Assembly: GCA_047495785.1 (NCBI GenBank) | Contig: JBLDXI010000029.1 | Coordinates: forward strand, 2,976,001 to 3,040,000 | Length of the DNA stretch: 64,000 bases | Direction: 5' to 3' | Source of the DNA: Lepidodermella squamata | Taxonomy: Eukaryota > Gastrotricha | Part shown: in pieces, positions 1 through 12,100 of the stretch | Position numbering within the stretch: the stretch's first letter is position 1 | How the letters are laid out: each line of letters opens with the position of its first letter | Program-made: the position numbers and the translations under genes | The notes under the pieces: generated by a model | Databases searched by the model: none | The model's input: the letters and a program-made list of their open reading frames with translations, nothing else | What the model was told of the DNA's origin: nothing

Positions 1-450
1 GCCTCTTCGTAGCCAGCTTCACGGCGCTGGGCCTCTTCGTAACCTGCTTCGCGGCGCTGAGCCTCTTCGTAGCCAGCTTCGCGGCGCTGGGCCTCTTCGT
101 AACCTGCTTCGCGGCGCTGGGCCTCTTCGTAACCTGCTTCGCGGCGCTGAGCCTCTTCGTAGCCTGCTTCACGGCGCTGGGCCTCTTCGTAACCTGCTTC
201 GCGGCGCTGAGCCTCTTCGTAGCCAGCTTCGCGGCGCTGAGCCTCTTCGTAGCCTGCTTCACGGCGCTGGGCCTCTTCGTAACCTGCTTCGCGGCGCTGA
301 GCCTCTTCGTAACCTGCTTCGCGGCGCTGAGCCTCTTCGTAGCCTGCTTCACGGCGCTGAGCCTCTTCGTAGCCAGCTTCACGGCGCTGGGCCTCTTCGT
401 AACCTGCTTCGCGGCGCTGAGCCTCTTCGTAGCCAGCTTCACGGCGCTGA
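1..450 (-). repeat. 30-bp tandem repeat, 15 units, coding
   Basis: Fifteen head-to-tail units of exactly 30 bp make up the repeat exon of the secreted decapeptide protein. The units differ only at a few fixed sites (T/C, A/T, C/T), all silent on the minus strand. There is no unique spacer between units. Confidence 0.97.
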
Positions 451-600
451 GCCTCACGCCTCATGGTCTCCCCGAGCGGATTCGAAAGGACCGCTGCTAC
501 CTTGTTTCAAAACAAATTTATCATTGCCATTAGTTATATGATACGCTCGTCAATCGCAGAAACTCACCAGACATGCTGCTATCGTTAGCTTGCAGATCAT
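1..600 (-). CDS. Secreted decapeptide-repeat protein (partial, runs off left edge)
   Basis: Exon 1 (600-568) encodes MICKLTIAACL and ends at a strong donor (CTG|gtgagt). A 67-bp intron follows, and exon 2 starts at 500 after an aacaag acceptor in phase 0, giving VAAVLSNPLGET. Together they form a clear N-terminal signal peptide with likely cleavage near VLS/NP. After MRREA the protein becomes QRREAGYEEA repeated 15 times without interruption to base 1. Every base difference among the 30-bp units falls in a third codon position of this frame and is silent, which strongly supports both strand and frame. The mature chain is highly charged, cysteine-free in the visible part, and has one Tyr per ten residues. 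It is probably helical. I do not recognise the family. The true C-terminus lies outside the window. A methionine at 464 is an alternative start, but it would discard the signal peptide. Confidence 0.8.
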
Positions 601-1907
601 TTCGGGCTTGAATGAAAGGGCTGACGGAATATTTCAAAGAGGAAATTGCTTTTGATGAAACGTTGGTATTCTATGAATTTGGGAATTTTCACCATTTTCA
701 GCTACGTTTTATAGGCGAGCGATGCCGATCATTTCATCAGTTGCGCTAGATTAATTGTCTATTATGCTTGCGTTCCAGGGTGCCGTTAAAGTTGGCGCAG
801 CTCCGAGCATGTTCAGCTGTCATTTCCATCACGCGCGCTCGCCGCAAAAAACCTATTTTAGCATCATAAGATTAACAATAATATTTGAATAATTATGAAT
901 AGAATATATCATCGCGCATTATTTATTTTTTAACGATGAAATTTCATTCCACACCGGCATTATCGCTTGCCCGTAATTCAACTTGCCAGCCATTCCCTTC
1001 TACGAATAACTCCTTACACAAAGCTGATATTCCTTACATATTTTCAAGACGGCAGTTCAAGATATCGTTAGCGTCGTTGAATACCTCTGATTTATGCTTG
1101 TTTACAACTATTTCAAGATGATAGGTGACACAAGTAAAATGTCTTTTGTCTTTGCCTCTTTATTCACATCAGAAATCCCACTTTTTACTTGTCACCTATC
1201 ACTTTGAAATAGTTGTAAAGAAATTTGCATGGGCCTTGCTGAAATAACACACTGGGGATCGAGAATACCAATTCATAGGTCCTGAACTGCTTGGAGCTTT
1301 CAGGTATCAATGTTTGTGGTAATTATGCGCTGGAATTTAAATTTATATAAGAATACCGTTAAATTATGTTACATCGCCATTTTTTATTGATATTCCAATT
1401 GAATGCTGGTGTGAAACGCGCCGTATCTCGCTCTTTCGAACGGTATAAAATGTATAAGAATAGGGCTAATACATCCGGAGATGATGACGGTAAAAACTTG
1501 TGAAAATAATTTTTGTTGCGCGCAAAATGACGCTTTTAATTTTACATTTTTCTCAAAATGTGAAAAAAATTATCTTTAAACGTCTATATACGCGATAACT
1601 ACGTCATTCTGAGGTATTTTGTCGAACGGTTTTCACCTATGGATTCGGGATGTCATGGCCAACAACCCCATGTACTCATCTGGAAATGTGAAAAAATTCG
1701 CCAAGATACACGTTTCACTTTGCAGCGGTCAAATGTTCAGGTCTGAAGTTGATGTTCAAAACCAAATGAAAAGTTCAAAAACGAATTTTCCCATTAAATT
1801 TCAATTTTCTTCAGTTTTCAGTGCTTGAACCATAACTTGGGAAGGTGTTTCGTCTCAATATCTCTTTTTTTAGAGAATTCAGAAAAAACAGGCGACAATT
1901 AAGAAGT
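601..1907. other. Intergenic, with one hairpin element
   Basis: I see no convincing gene here. Short open frames lack splice or family support. The only structured part is the inverted repeat at 1101-1219. The stretch holds the start-side flank of the decapeptide gene and the 3' flank of the protease gene. Confidence 0.6.
1101..1219. repeat. Inverted repeat (hairpin/MITE-like)
   Basis: The arm at 1101-1139 (tttacaactatttcaa, then ataggtgaca) reappears inverted at about 1181-1219 (tgtcacctat, then ttgaaatagttgtaaa). About 40 bp of spacer lies between. No target-site duplication was recognised. Confidence 0.7.
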
Positions 1908-4163
1908 TTAGATTTCATTTATTCTCCAAAATATAATTAAAAACATGATGCTAGAATTAATTTCCATTTTCCCAGAACAACTCGCTAAAATCGGAATTTT
2001 CGGCGCCAAAATGTCCACAGATCGCTGCTGATTTGTCGCCAATTTTCTAGTCGATGTCGTATAAAATCTCGGATAGCCACTTGAAACTTCATTATTTTGC
2101 GTTGTAGTTTCGGGAATTTCGGACGAAAATTCATAATCCAGGGGTTCTTCTGGAGAATCCATGCCGTAATTAGTCGCTGAAATAGCGTTGAAAATCGCGC
2201 TATTAAATCGCGGAACAACAATTAGGTCATTCAATTGCTGTGTCCCACTTTCAGGCGCGCACAGCGCATTATTGCGCGCACTACACCTGCAGCCAATCAG
2301 CGACGCGCCTCGGCCCAGCAAAACCTGAACCATCGCCTCGCGATCTTCACAAGCCGCCCATATAACAGCCGTTCGATTGTACAGCGAATCTCTCGCATGC
2401 AAATCCGCACCCCGAGCCAGTAATAGCTGCGCAATTGCGAGCCGACCCCATCGCGCGGCTAATATTAAGGCGGATTGTTTATAGCCGTAGTCAGGGTACA
2501 GCTCTTCCTCATTCACCGAGACGTAGCTTGAGTCGAGAAATGAGGCGACAACTTCGATCAAATCAGCTCGAATCGCGTTGAAAAATGCCGATTTTAGCGC
2601 GTAAGGATTGACCTGGTTCAAGGGACATATCGCCTGTAGGGTGCCTAGTCGAGTTAGGGTGATGAGGTAACTCGGGTCCGAACAGTCTCGAACAGCTGGT
2701 GGGAACAAAAATCGGGCGGGATTCGATGCTGATAACATAGGCGGGTAATTCGGGTAAATAACAGGTGGATAAGCATTATCATCAATTGTTCGAGTTGGAA
2801 TCGGTCTCGGGGTTGTATCAATAAATTTAATGGTTGAAATTGGCATTAAATTGCTTCGAACTGTTGCGGCTCGGGTTGAAGTTGTTTGAGGCGAATTTTG
2901 AACCCGAATTGTCGGTCGAGGGGTACTTTTTACCAATGGTCCTAAATATTGACGAATCCACGGAATAACTCGACAAATTCCTTAAAAATATGAAATTAAA
3001 TTTAAATTTAAAAAATATTCAAAATTCAAAAATTCAGTGTTCAAATTATTGAAATTTTAAAATTTTAAAAATTCAAAAATTGAATTTTAAATTTTGAAAA
3101 TTGGCTTTTTGCCAACAATAAAACATACTTGAATAAACCGAAGGCTTTTCGCCTCCAGTTTCATTACAAGCCAAATGACCGTAGGAGGTAAGTGCCAGTA
3201 GGTACGGCTGGTTATTCGACCCTAGACAAGTCAAAGGTCCGCCAGAATCGCCGCGGCACGTTTGCTGGTTCGGACCGCCAGTTGCGCATATTTTCGCATC
3301 CGTGAAGTAGTCACCCTGATAAGTGAGCGCGCACTGGAGAAACGGTGCCATGTTTAGCGAAATTTTTTTCAGCCTCATTGACATGTAATCGGATGGGCCC
3401 GTCAATCCTATTTAAAAATAAAAATTGATTATAAAAAAAGATAAAAAATTAATTCAATTAATTCAATTTTGAAATTTGAATTTTAAAATTCGAAAAAATT
3501 GAGAACTTTTATTTTTTTCAAGCCATACCCCAGCCGACTGATGTCCCTTTCCAGCATGAATCGATTGTAGACGAAAGTAGGTCATAGTCATTATCGCAGT
3601 AATTATCGGGCAAATCAATAGGTTTTATCCCCATCGAAAGCGAAACTGGGTAATTAAGGCGTAACAGGGCAAAATCGAAATCAGTATTAGCACCGGGCCG
3701 ATAGTAAGGATGCACGTGAATGTCCCTATCTGAGACTAATCTAATCGCCTCGCCTCGCTCAGTTGTACTAAGATCAGTTTTCCCGAGGATAACTCTTGAC
3801 CTAATTATTGAAATTTTATTATAAAATTAATTAATTAAAATCGAGGTCATGGTACCTAATTGCTGTTTCTCGGCCTGTTGAGACACAATGCCCGGCTGTG
3901 ATGACCCAATTGTCCGAAATTAGGGCACCGCCGCACACAAATGTGTCAACGCCTGGGACATCGCTATAAATTCGAACCTAAATTTCATAATTTAAATTTT
4001 TTAAATTTTTTAAATTTTCAATATATACCATCCATGGAAATTCGAACCGTTGAGCAAACGACCCGCCTACAACGAGCGGGCCGTAATTTGTTGTTAAATT
4101 CGACGATTGGCATTCACAAAATGAAAATAAAACAACAACTAGCCATCCAATAAAATTGATCAT
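1908..4163 (-). CDS. Secreted chymotrypsin-fold serine protease with C-terminal ankyrin repeats
   Basis: Five exons (4163-4029, 3977-3856, 3800-3529, 3407-3129, 2980-1908) give an open 626-residue frame with consistent phases. Residues 1-19 are a signal peptide. The mature protease would start at VVGG (31-34). Catalytic His is in TAGHC (H75), Asp in DFALL (D128) and Ser in GDSGGP (S231), so the enzyme looks active. The residue before VVGG is Leu, not Arg or Lys, and the S1-pocket position six before Ser is Gln225, not Asp, so neither activation nor specificity is trypsin-like. The catalytic domain ends around WIRQYLGP. A Pro/Thr-rich linker follows, then about three ankyrin repeats (roughly residues 400-510, including SALILAARWGRLAIAQLLL), and a polar tail. 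AATAAA overlaps the last codons. The start is the ATG at 4163; an in-frame TTG further upstream is not needed. Fusion to ankyrin repeats is unusual for an extracellular protease. Confidence 0.85.
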
Positions 4164-4466
4164 AACGGCGCCTCGAAATCTCAGCAATTCTTCATCACCC
4201 CATTCTGACGTGAAATTAATAAAACATTTTTTTTTAATGATTTTTTGTGTGTGAAATTAACCAAGGTGCCAATGCGTGATAAAACTTGGAAAAACCTCGA
4301 GTGACTCTCAGAGTAGACATAATAAAAAAAAATTGCCGAGTGCTGACCGAGTTGAATTATAAAAAATTGCATTTTATTGAACGTACAAAAATCAAAATTT
4401 AAATTGTGTTTATAACATTTTGCTGGTAAATTTCATAAATTAAAACAAAAACTGGATTTTATTTTG
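4164..4466. other. Gap between two same-strand genes
   Basis: This 303-bp spacer separates the stop of the membrane-protein gene from the start of the protease gene. It contains the AATAAA of the upstream gene (about 4458-4463) and presumably the protease promoter. No TATA box was recognised. The spacing is longer than typical nematode operon gaps, so I do not call an operon. Confidence 0.5.
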
Positions 4467-5936
4467 TCAATTTCGCGCCTCTTGTTTGGAATAGGCTTGA
4501 AGGGTAGAAGCATTCAGGATCAGCTCGTCGTAACTCGGAGGTCGACTCGAATTCACCGCTGTTTCGCCCAGCGTCGAGGTGAAATCACCCGTTGTCGCAC
4601 CCTGGGACCTTGAAGTCATCGCCTGCGAGTCAAAGGTCGCTCCAGTTACTAAAATCATAAAAAAAGTTTATATTAAAAAAATTGACCTAATTTATGACAA
4701 ACTAACCGGTTAGTTCAGGCGGGTTATTTCTCCGCCTCGGAACAGCCGGGGAGAGACTTGACCTTAAAGCCTGGACATGCCTGCGGTTGCGATACCTCTG
4801 AACAACTTTCCAGCTCAAAATAGCCGTAGCGCAGCATGAGAAGAAAGAGAGCGCGAAAACGTATAGCACCTCGGCATTACTCGCCCTTCGACGGCGAGGC
4901 GGCCGTTGGCTGGCCTGGATCGGGGCGGTTTCGGCTGCCAACTCGAATTCGGTTGTAGTTGCCGTGGTTGTTGTTGTAGCCGGCGATGTTGGCGCAATGG
5001 TCGATTTAATCAAAGGAGTCACAACGCCTCGACAAAAATACTTTCAAAAAATGAAAGATTATTTAATAAAAATTTCAATTTCAATTTAAAAATTTTCAAT
5101 TTAAAATTCTGAAATAATTTGAAAAATTCATTTTAGATTAAAAAAATTTTTCGAATAACTGATAATTTTTCTGAAGTTTTTTGTAATTTTTTGAAATTTT
5201 CCGAAATTTTTGAAATTTTTACCTGAATCGATCGACCTGATGCGTGAAAATCGACGAAATCATCCACCTCGCCAAAGTACTCGGCACTTGCCTCCGTTTT
5301 CCGGCTAAGAAAATGCTTGGCCGACTTGCCGTCGTGAAATTGCCACGCCTTCTGCTCAACAGCGTGACTGAGCGTGAAATTTCGCTCCAGCCTCACACTA
5401 CGCCCTAGCAACGACTCGACAATTGTCTCAAAAATTGGTGAAGCGTGACGGCGTGACGTGCAACTTGTCGCAGCTCGGGCCGGCAGGGTGTTCACAGTTA
5501 GATCCGGGCGTAAAATTTCCAACGGTGAACAAGCGCCGAATAACCGCCGCGCAAAACACTGAAGCGCGAAATTCGGCAATTTTATTAAGGTGGGCTTTTT
5601 TTCGTCACGCGTAATTAAATCGCCGCACAGATAAGTCTCACGCGTATCGATTGTAAGGGCCTTGTGAATCGACTCGGCAGCTTCTGGCATCAATCTCGCG
5701 AGTAACTGCTCGAAAATTTGCGGCGATTGATCGGCAATTAGCGATAGATGACCCTCCGTTCCGCATGGCTGGCTTTCGGATAAACTGTTACGTTGAATCG
5801 AAACAATGCCGATAACATAGACAGATTTTATCGCTGAAGAAGTCGAATTTCTCGCAGATTCGGTCACGGTTGAGTTACTCGCAATAGAAATTTCGGGATG
5901 ATAAAATATCAACAATAAAAAACTGAGAAAAAGCAT
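4467..5936 (-). CDS. Single-pass membrane protein with PPSY cytoplasmic motif, unknown family
   Basis: Three exons (5936-5223, 5040-4707, 4648-4467) give 409 residues. Residues 1-20 are a signal peptide, followed by an N-glycosylation-rich stretch (NST repeated). The ectodomain to about residue 250 has scattered cysteines and no domain I recognise. A Thr-rich stalk leads to a basic RPPRRRR cluster (285-291), which resembles a furin-type site just outside the membrane. The hydrophobic segment at 296-316 is followed by a basic stop-transfer stretch (QRYRNRRH). The tail carries PPSY at 386-389, a PPxY motif of the kind bound by WW domains of Nedd4-type ligases. The gene is divergent from the CCP-ankyrin gene with 195 bp between start codons, so shared control is plausible. 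Exon 2 could start at another acceptor, but only the one used keeps phase 0. Confidence 0.75.
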
Positions 5937-6131
5937 CTTCGTAGTTGGCTCTTATTCTGTTGAAAATCCAAAATTTATTTGTCGAAAAATTTGAGAAATT
6001 TAAATTTGACTGTGGAAACACGTGTTTGAATTTCCCGCGCGTGCCCCAACATCTGGCACTCATCTGGAAATTCTGGAAACAAAATTATAGGCACACCTCA
6101 TAATTTTACATCATTAATAAACACAATAATT
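5937..6131. promoter_or_regulatory. Divergent promoter with palindromic E-box
   Basis: The 195 bp between the start codons of the membrane-protein gene (minus) and the CCP-ankyrin gene (plus) must hold both promoters. Near its centre is the perfect palindrome AAACACGTGTTT (6016-6027) with a CACGTG E-box core. No convincing TATA box is visible. That the palindrome acts as a shared control site is inference. Confidence 0.45.
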
Positions 6132-9100
6132 ATGATACGTTTTTTACTTTATTCTTTGTTGTTTTTTGGCGCCTCGTTAGCAGACGAATTCGACTTGAAC
6201 TATGATGACACTGATACTTCAACGACTGCAACTCATCCGGTTACGACAATAGAAATTTCCACGACCACCTTAATTACCGAAAAAATCGAGGTTTAATTTT
6301 GAAGTTGTGAATTTTCGAAATTTAATTTTTTTCAATTTAATAGCCGAAAACATGTTTTTTGCCCGCCATTGAGAATGGCGAAATTGAGTTGCAAGGCGGT
6401 AATAATGAAGGTCAAGCTGTGCAAGGTTCAATAATTCGGCTGATTTGTATTTTCGGCTTCGAATTGGTCGGAAAACGCGAATCGAAATGCGTTAATGGAA
6501 ATTTCACGCCGGCACTTGGGCAATGTGTTGAGCTTGAGACTACGACTACAACTACGATTACTGAAGCTACGACGGCTGAAGAAGCTGTGCCTGAAGTCAC
6601 GGAACCTATTTCGGCTAAAAATATCAAAGTCGAAGCCGAAAAATCTGTCAATGTAAATTTTCATAATTTTCGTCAATTTTAATCTTTTTTCATTTTTCAA
6701 AAATTTAAATTTCGAATTTTTCTTGAATTATCAGTGTGCTATGCCGCCAATTGCGAAGGGTCATTTCGAAATTGTGGGAGTTCAAACCAGTGATGAAACT
6801 CTAGAAATCAATCATGGTGTGAAAATTCGGCTAATTTGCGAGCCTGGCTACACAACTTTGGGCACGAATCTAACCGAGAGCCTGTGCTTCAACGGCGTGT
6901 TATTCCCACAACCCGGCCAATGCGTAGACGCTACGACAACAACTCTAGCTCCACCTATGGTTCGTTTTTAATTTAATTTTTTTTTAATTTTATGAAAGGT
7001 TTTACTTGATTGCATTTGCCTGAAATTTGGAATTTTTCGAAGAAATTTCAATTTTTTTTCAATTTTTTCACAAATTTTCAAATATTTCGCAAAATCAATT
7101 AATTTCAATAATTTGAATAAAAATCTTTAAATTTTAAAAAAATCTGGAAAATTTCAATTTTAATTCATTTATAGTGTCTTCATCCTGTTGTTGCTAATGG
7201 GAAACTCGAAATCCCTAATGATGCGGATTCACTAGATTACGACCTCCATAGTGATCATGAACTTCAAAGCCAACCAGAATTCGTACCAATCGGAACCAAG
7301 TTGCGACTGACCTGTTCACCCGGTTATAAATTACTCGGCGGTTCCGAGTTGCTGTGCTACAGCCTTCATCATCAGCCTTCAGCCAGCTGGTTCCCACTAC
7401 CCGGCCGATGTATCTCGATCCCGACTACAACCACCCAGCAACCGGTCGCTTGCAAATGGCCGTCGGTGAGTGGCGGCTGGTGGTTGGAAGAGGACCATCC
7501 GGATCTGCTGGAGGCAATGGGCGAGAACCACCTGTCGCCTGTCGGTACCGTTTTGGTACTTCAATGCTCGTCGGAAAATTTCGAAATTATCGGCAGCAAA
7601 CGAATTTTTTGCCGCGAGAATTCGCAATGGTTTCCTGAACCTGGAAATTGCAGCCAAGGTAAACATATTATTTTCAAAAATCAAATTGAGATTTTCCGAT
7701 TTTTTTCAAATTTTCTTCGATTTCAATTTTTCTATCCTTAAACAATAATAATTCACCATATAGCTCTGGCATATATATTTTAGCAACCTGATAACCTAAG
7801 GTATGAAGAAAATTGTTCGATGTAGGATTCCCTAACTGCTGATATCGGAAAAATCACTGATTTGTAAAATCGATAACTGGAATCGATATCGGCTTCGCAG
7901 ACTCAAGTATGACTCATAATCTGACTGCCGATAGCGCAAATTGCGCGTAATAATGAGACCTATGGGCTAAACATTCAAAATTTAAATTTGACGCAAATTT
8001 TAAAAAAATTGAAAATTAAAAATTCGAAATTTGAATTTTTAATTTTTTTTTCGAGTCATTACCACTACAACCGAATCGCCATCGACTACGCAAGAAGTTC
8101 GCTGTCAGCTGCCATCAAGCGGCATAGGAAAGCTCTCAATCGATCACTCGAATCATGAGACATTCGAAAGTGTCTCATTATACTCTGAGATCACCCTGAC
8201 CTGCCCTGATAATTACGTAATCACTGGCGCGAATCGGGTCATGTGCGTAGGCCGCAACCAGCTATTCCCCGAACTCGGCCAATGCGTACCTGAGCAGACC
8301 ACGACTACTACAACAACAACCGCTACTACTCCTACCGAAACGACGACCATTATCTATTGCTCGGTGCCGCTTGTAGAAAATGGGCGTTATGATCTGTCAA
8401 GTGAAGATGATCCTATGAGTGTGTTGCCGGGTCGGAAAATTCAACTGACTTGCAACCCAGGCTACCAACCATCTGGGCCGAGTTCTAGCTCGATTTGCAT
8501 AGCTGGTGGCAACTGGTTCCCGAAAACTGCTGATTGTGTTGAAGGTAAATTAAATTTTCTCTTAATTTCAATTTAAAATTGCAATTTTTTAAAAGTGACT
8601 ACACCCGTTCCGCAAACGACGGCTAAAATCGTGCTACCTAATGACCGACTTTCTGGCGGTGAGAAATTTTGCAATGTCCCAACTTTGTCAATTGGGCGCT
8701 TTCGTGATGCGCAATATTTCGAAATTACGGAGGAAAAGCTACCGCTGGGTACCGAGATGTCGCTGGATTGCCCGGACGGGTATGACGCAGTGGGCGCTGA
8801 TCACGTGATGTGTGCCGATGGCAATAAATGGTTCCCGCCTACAACGGAGGCGAATTGCGTGCCGAGATCTACGCCTTCGGTGAGGATTAATCCGGAAAAT
8901 GTTGGTGCGAATTTTGAGACGGAGACAGCAGGGTGCGATGTCCCAAAAATTAGTACAGGTAATAATCACGAGTGTCATCAATTTTATTAGCTGTTAATAT
9001 TTTTTATTAGTTCATTAGACTATTTAAAATCACTTGAAATTAGCCGATTTTTCGCTAGATTGCCTGACCTAATAAATTTAGCAAAATTAAAACTTGTGTG

Positions 9101-12100
9101 CGCGTTCGAAGAATTCTTAAGAATTTTTCGACGGCGCGCGCTGACGTCAAAGGGCTACTTTTGAATATTTTGGCGGTTTTCATACCAAATTAAAATTCAG
9201 AAAATTCCCTATCGATTGAATATAGGGTTCTCGCGCGAAAAAATCAATGGGAACATTTTTTACGCACACGCTAAATTTCGAGCGCGCGAAGGAATAACGC
9301 ACTTAATTGACTCACAAATTTCGAGTGCGCTTACATTTTTTCCCATTGTATTTTTCGCGCGAGAATATTCAATCCCTATACTCAATCGATAGTGAATTTT
9401 CTGAACTTCATTTTAGTATGAAAACCGACAAACTATTTGATAATTGCCCTTTGACATCATTAGCGCGCGTTGAACGTGTCGAAACCTGGTTTTTTCTTCT
9501 CAATTGATGTCATTTATTTATTTCCAAGCTAATTGTTTTGTTAAAAGGTGATATTTTTCTATATTTTTTCCTCAGGTTATTACGCGGCCGATGGAGTTGT
9601 TAAAAATGTTGCTGTTGGCACCGAGTTGCACTTGACGTGTAACGAAGGTTATGAGGTGCCTATTACACATGGAACCATCAAATGTGTCAATCACAACACG
9701 TTTTTCCCTCTACCTGGAGAGTGCGACCTGCGTAGCACTGCTGTAGCAGATAAAGTTACTGCTGAGGACTCGAAAACGATTTATTGCGACGCACCAGTGG
9801 TCGAACATGGCAAATTTGATGGATATTCAGACCATGGGGCAAGTTGAATTATTCTCTATTTTCTTATTTTTTTCCAAATTGAAAAATTGAAAATATTTGA
9901 AGTGAAGAATTGAAAATTGAAAATTTTATTTATTTTTATCAATTTTAGTATAATGATAAAATTAAACTAGGGGAATTTTCTCTTTTTTGTCCATTTAAAA
10001 TCCAGTTTATTATTTTAATTTTTTTTATTTAGGCAGAGAAATTACCTCTCGGCACTGAATTGTGGCTAAATTGCGACGAAGGTTACGTCGCTACAGGCGC
10101 GACCGAAATTCGTTGTGTTGGCGAAAATGATTGGTTCCCAAAAGCAAAAGGAACCTGCGAGGTGATAGCAACAACGACCAGGACTACTATTTCTACCCCA
10201 TGCTCGAAACCGGTAATTGAAAATGGATCCTTTAAAATCACAAAGCCGAAGGATACAACGGCGACGATCGACGATGAATCATTGCCGGCTGGTCACGTGA
10301 TTAAGATCAAATGTGACCCGGGTTATTTCAATTTCGGTGCAACGTCCAGTATCTGCCTGGATTCGGGTGACTGGTTTCCAAGCTTGGCAACTTGCCAATT
10401 GCGTAAGCAAATTTCAAATAATTTAAATTTCGAAATTTAAAATTTAAAATTTAAAAAATTTAAAAATTTTAAATTTTGATTTAAATCATTTTCGCTAAAT
10501 TTTTAAAATTTGAATTTTTTTAGTTACGACTACTTCAACTCGAAGCCCACCTACGACACAAAAGGCCTATTGTTTACTGCCCAAAGTCGAAATCGGGCAA
10601 CTTTCCCGTGATTTCAGCCCCCTTCTCCCCGAATTCACCTTAAGCGTGGATGTTGGAAGCGAAGTGTCCCTGTCATGCCCTGATGGCTACATTGTCCAAG
10701 GCTACAGTGCAGTCATGTGCGTCGCCCAAGGCCGTTATTACCCTCAGGAACTTGGCCGATGTGTGCCGAGACCTAGCCCGACTACTACACCAAAACCGAC
10801 TCGAGTTTTTTGCGTCCTACCCCAGGCTGGAAATGGCCGCGTTGTCGCAGAGGAAAATTCGGGTGAAAATCAACAAGTTGGCCAGAAAATTCGGGTGATT
10901 TGTAACGATGGTTACTTACTGTTCGGCTCTAATTCGTCAATCTGCTTACCCGATGGCAAGTGGTTTCCGGATCTTGGTCAATGCGGAGAAGCTCCTGAAG
11001 GTAAAGGAGCATTTTGATTGAAAACATTTGAAATTTGAAATTAAAAAATTTGAAAATTCAAGAAAGTGAAATTTTGTAAATAATATAAAAATAATTTAAA
11101 ATGACCATTTTCGAATTTAAAAAATTCGAATTTTGAATTTTTTAAAATTTGAAATTGAATTTGAAATGAAATTTCGAAATTTTTAATTTTTGAAATTTTA
11201 TGTCAATCTCTGATTAATTTTCAATTTTCTTTCAATTTTTACATTTCTTTGTAAATTCAGAACTCGTTCATGAGGCTTCCGAATTGAGAAATGCGATTAC
11301 TGCTGGGGAATTGAGCGATGTCAAGAACATCTTCCGACCCTCGCTAAGTCCAGATTTCGCTAAATACCTCGAAACCAGCCGAGACCACGAGCAAAACGAT
11401 GAAACTCTAACAATGCGAGCGGCTGAAAGCGGGAAACTCGACGTTTTGAAATACCTGGTCGAAGATCGCAACATCGACCCGACTACTACAGACCGGCTTG
11501 GTCGAAACGCGTTGCACATTGCGGCGAAAAATTGCGAAAATATCGAACTGTTAAAATATCTCGCTCAACGAAATCCCGAGATGATCGAGGCGAAGGACGA
11601 CGAGTCGGGCAAAACGCCGCTTATGTATTCGATTATTAACGATAAATTGAGCTGTGCTGTTGAGCTGGTCAAGCAGTTTTCGGCTGATGTTGACGCGACT
11701 GATGGCGAGAAATGGTCGCCGTTACATTTTGCGGCTCAAAATGCCTCAAAAGCTATCGTCGCCTTTTTGTTAGCAAAAGGTGAGATAATTCTGAACAATT
11801 ATTTTAAGGCGGCCTTTTTAATTTTTAATCCTAATTTTTTCAATTTTCCTCATAATTTTTGAATTTTAATTAAGGTGCTAAAACTCGAGTGAAAAATCGC
11901 GACGATGACCTTCCAATTCATATCGCGGCTAAATTTGGCAACAATGGCGTGTTAGAAATATTGCTATCTCGTGACAGTGCGTTGCTAGAAGAATCTGGGT
12001 CACACGGCGCGACGCCCCTAATTAGCGCGGCCGAATCAGGTCAACTGCGTGTGGTTCAATTGCTGCTAAACGCGCATGATGCGAATATTGAAGCGCGGGA

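Noticed and set aside
1-450. CRISPR-like or satellite array
   Set aside because: Units are contiguous with no unique spacers, and all variation is silent in one reading frame. It is a coding repeat in a eukaryotic gene.
4164-4187. N-terminal extension of the protease from 4187
   Set aside because: That start is a TTG. The first ATG, at 4163, directly opens a good signal peptide.
4164-5936. Operon of the membrane-protein and protease genes
   Set aside because: They share a strand, but the 303-bp gap is longer than usual for nematode operons and no trans-splice evidence is visible.
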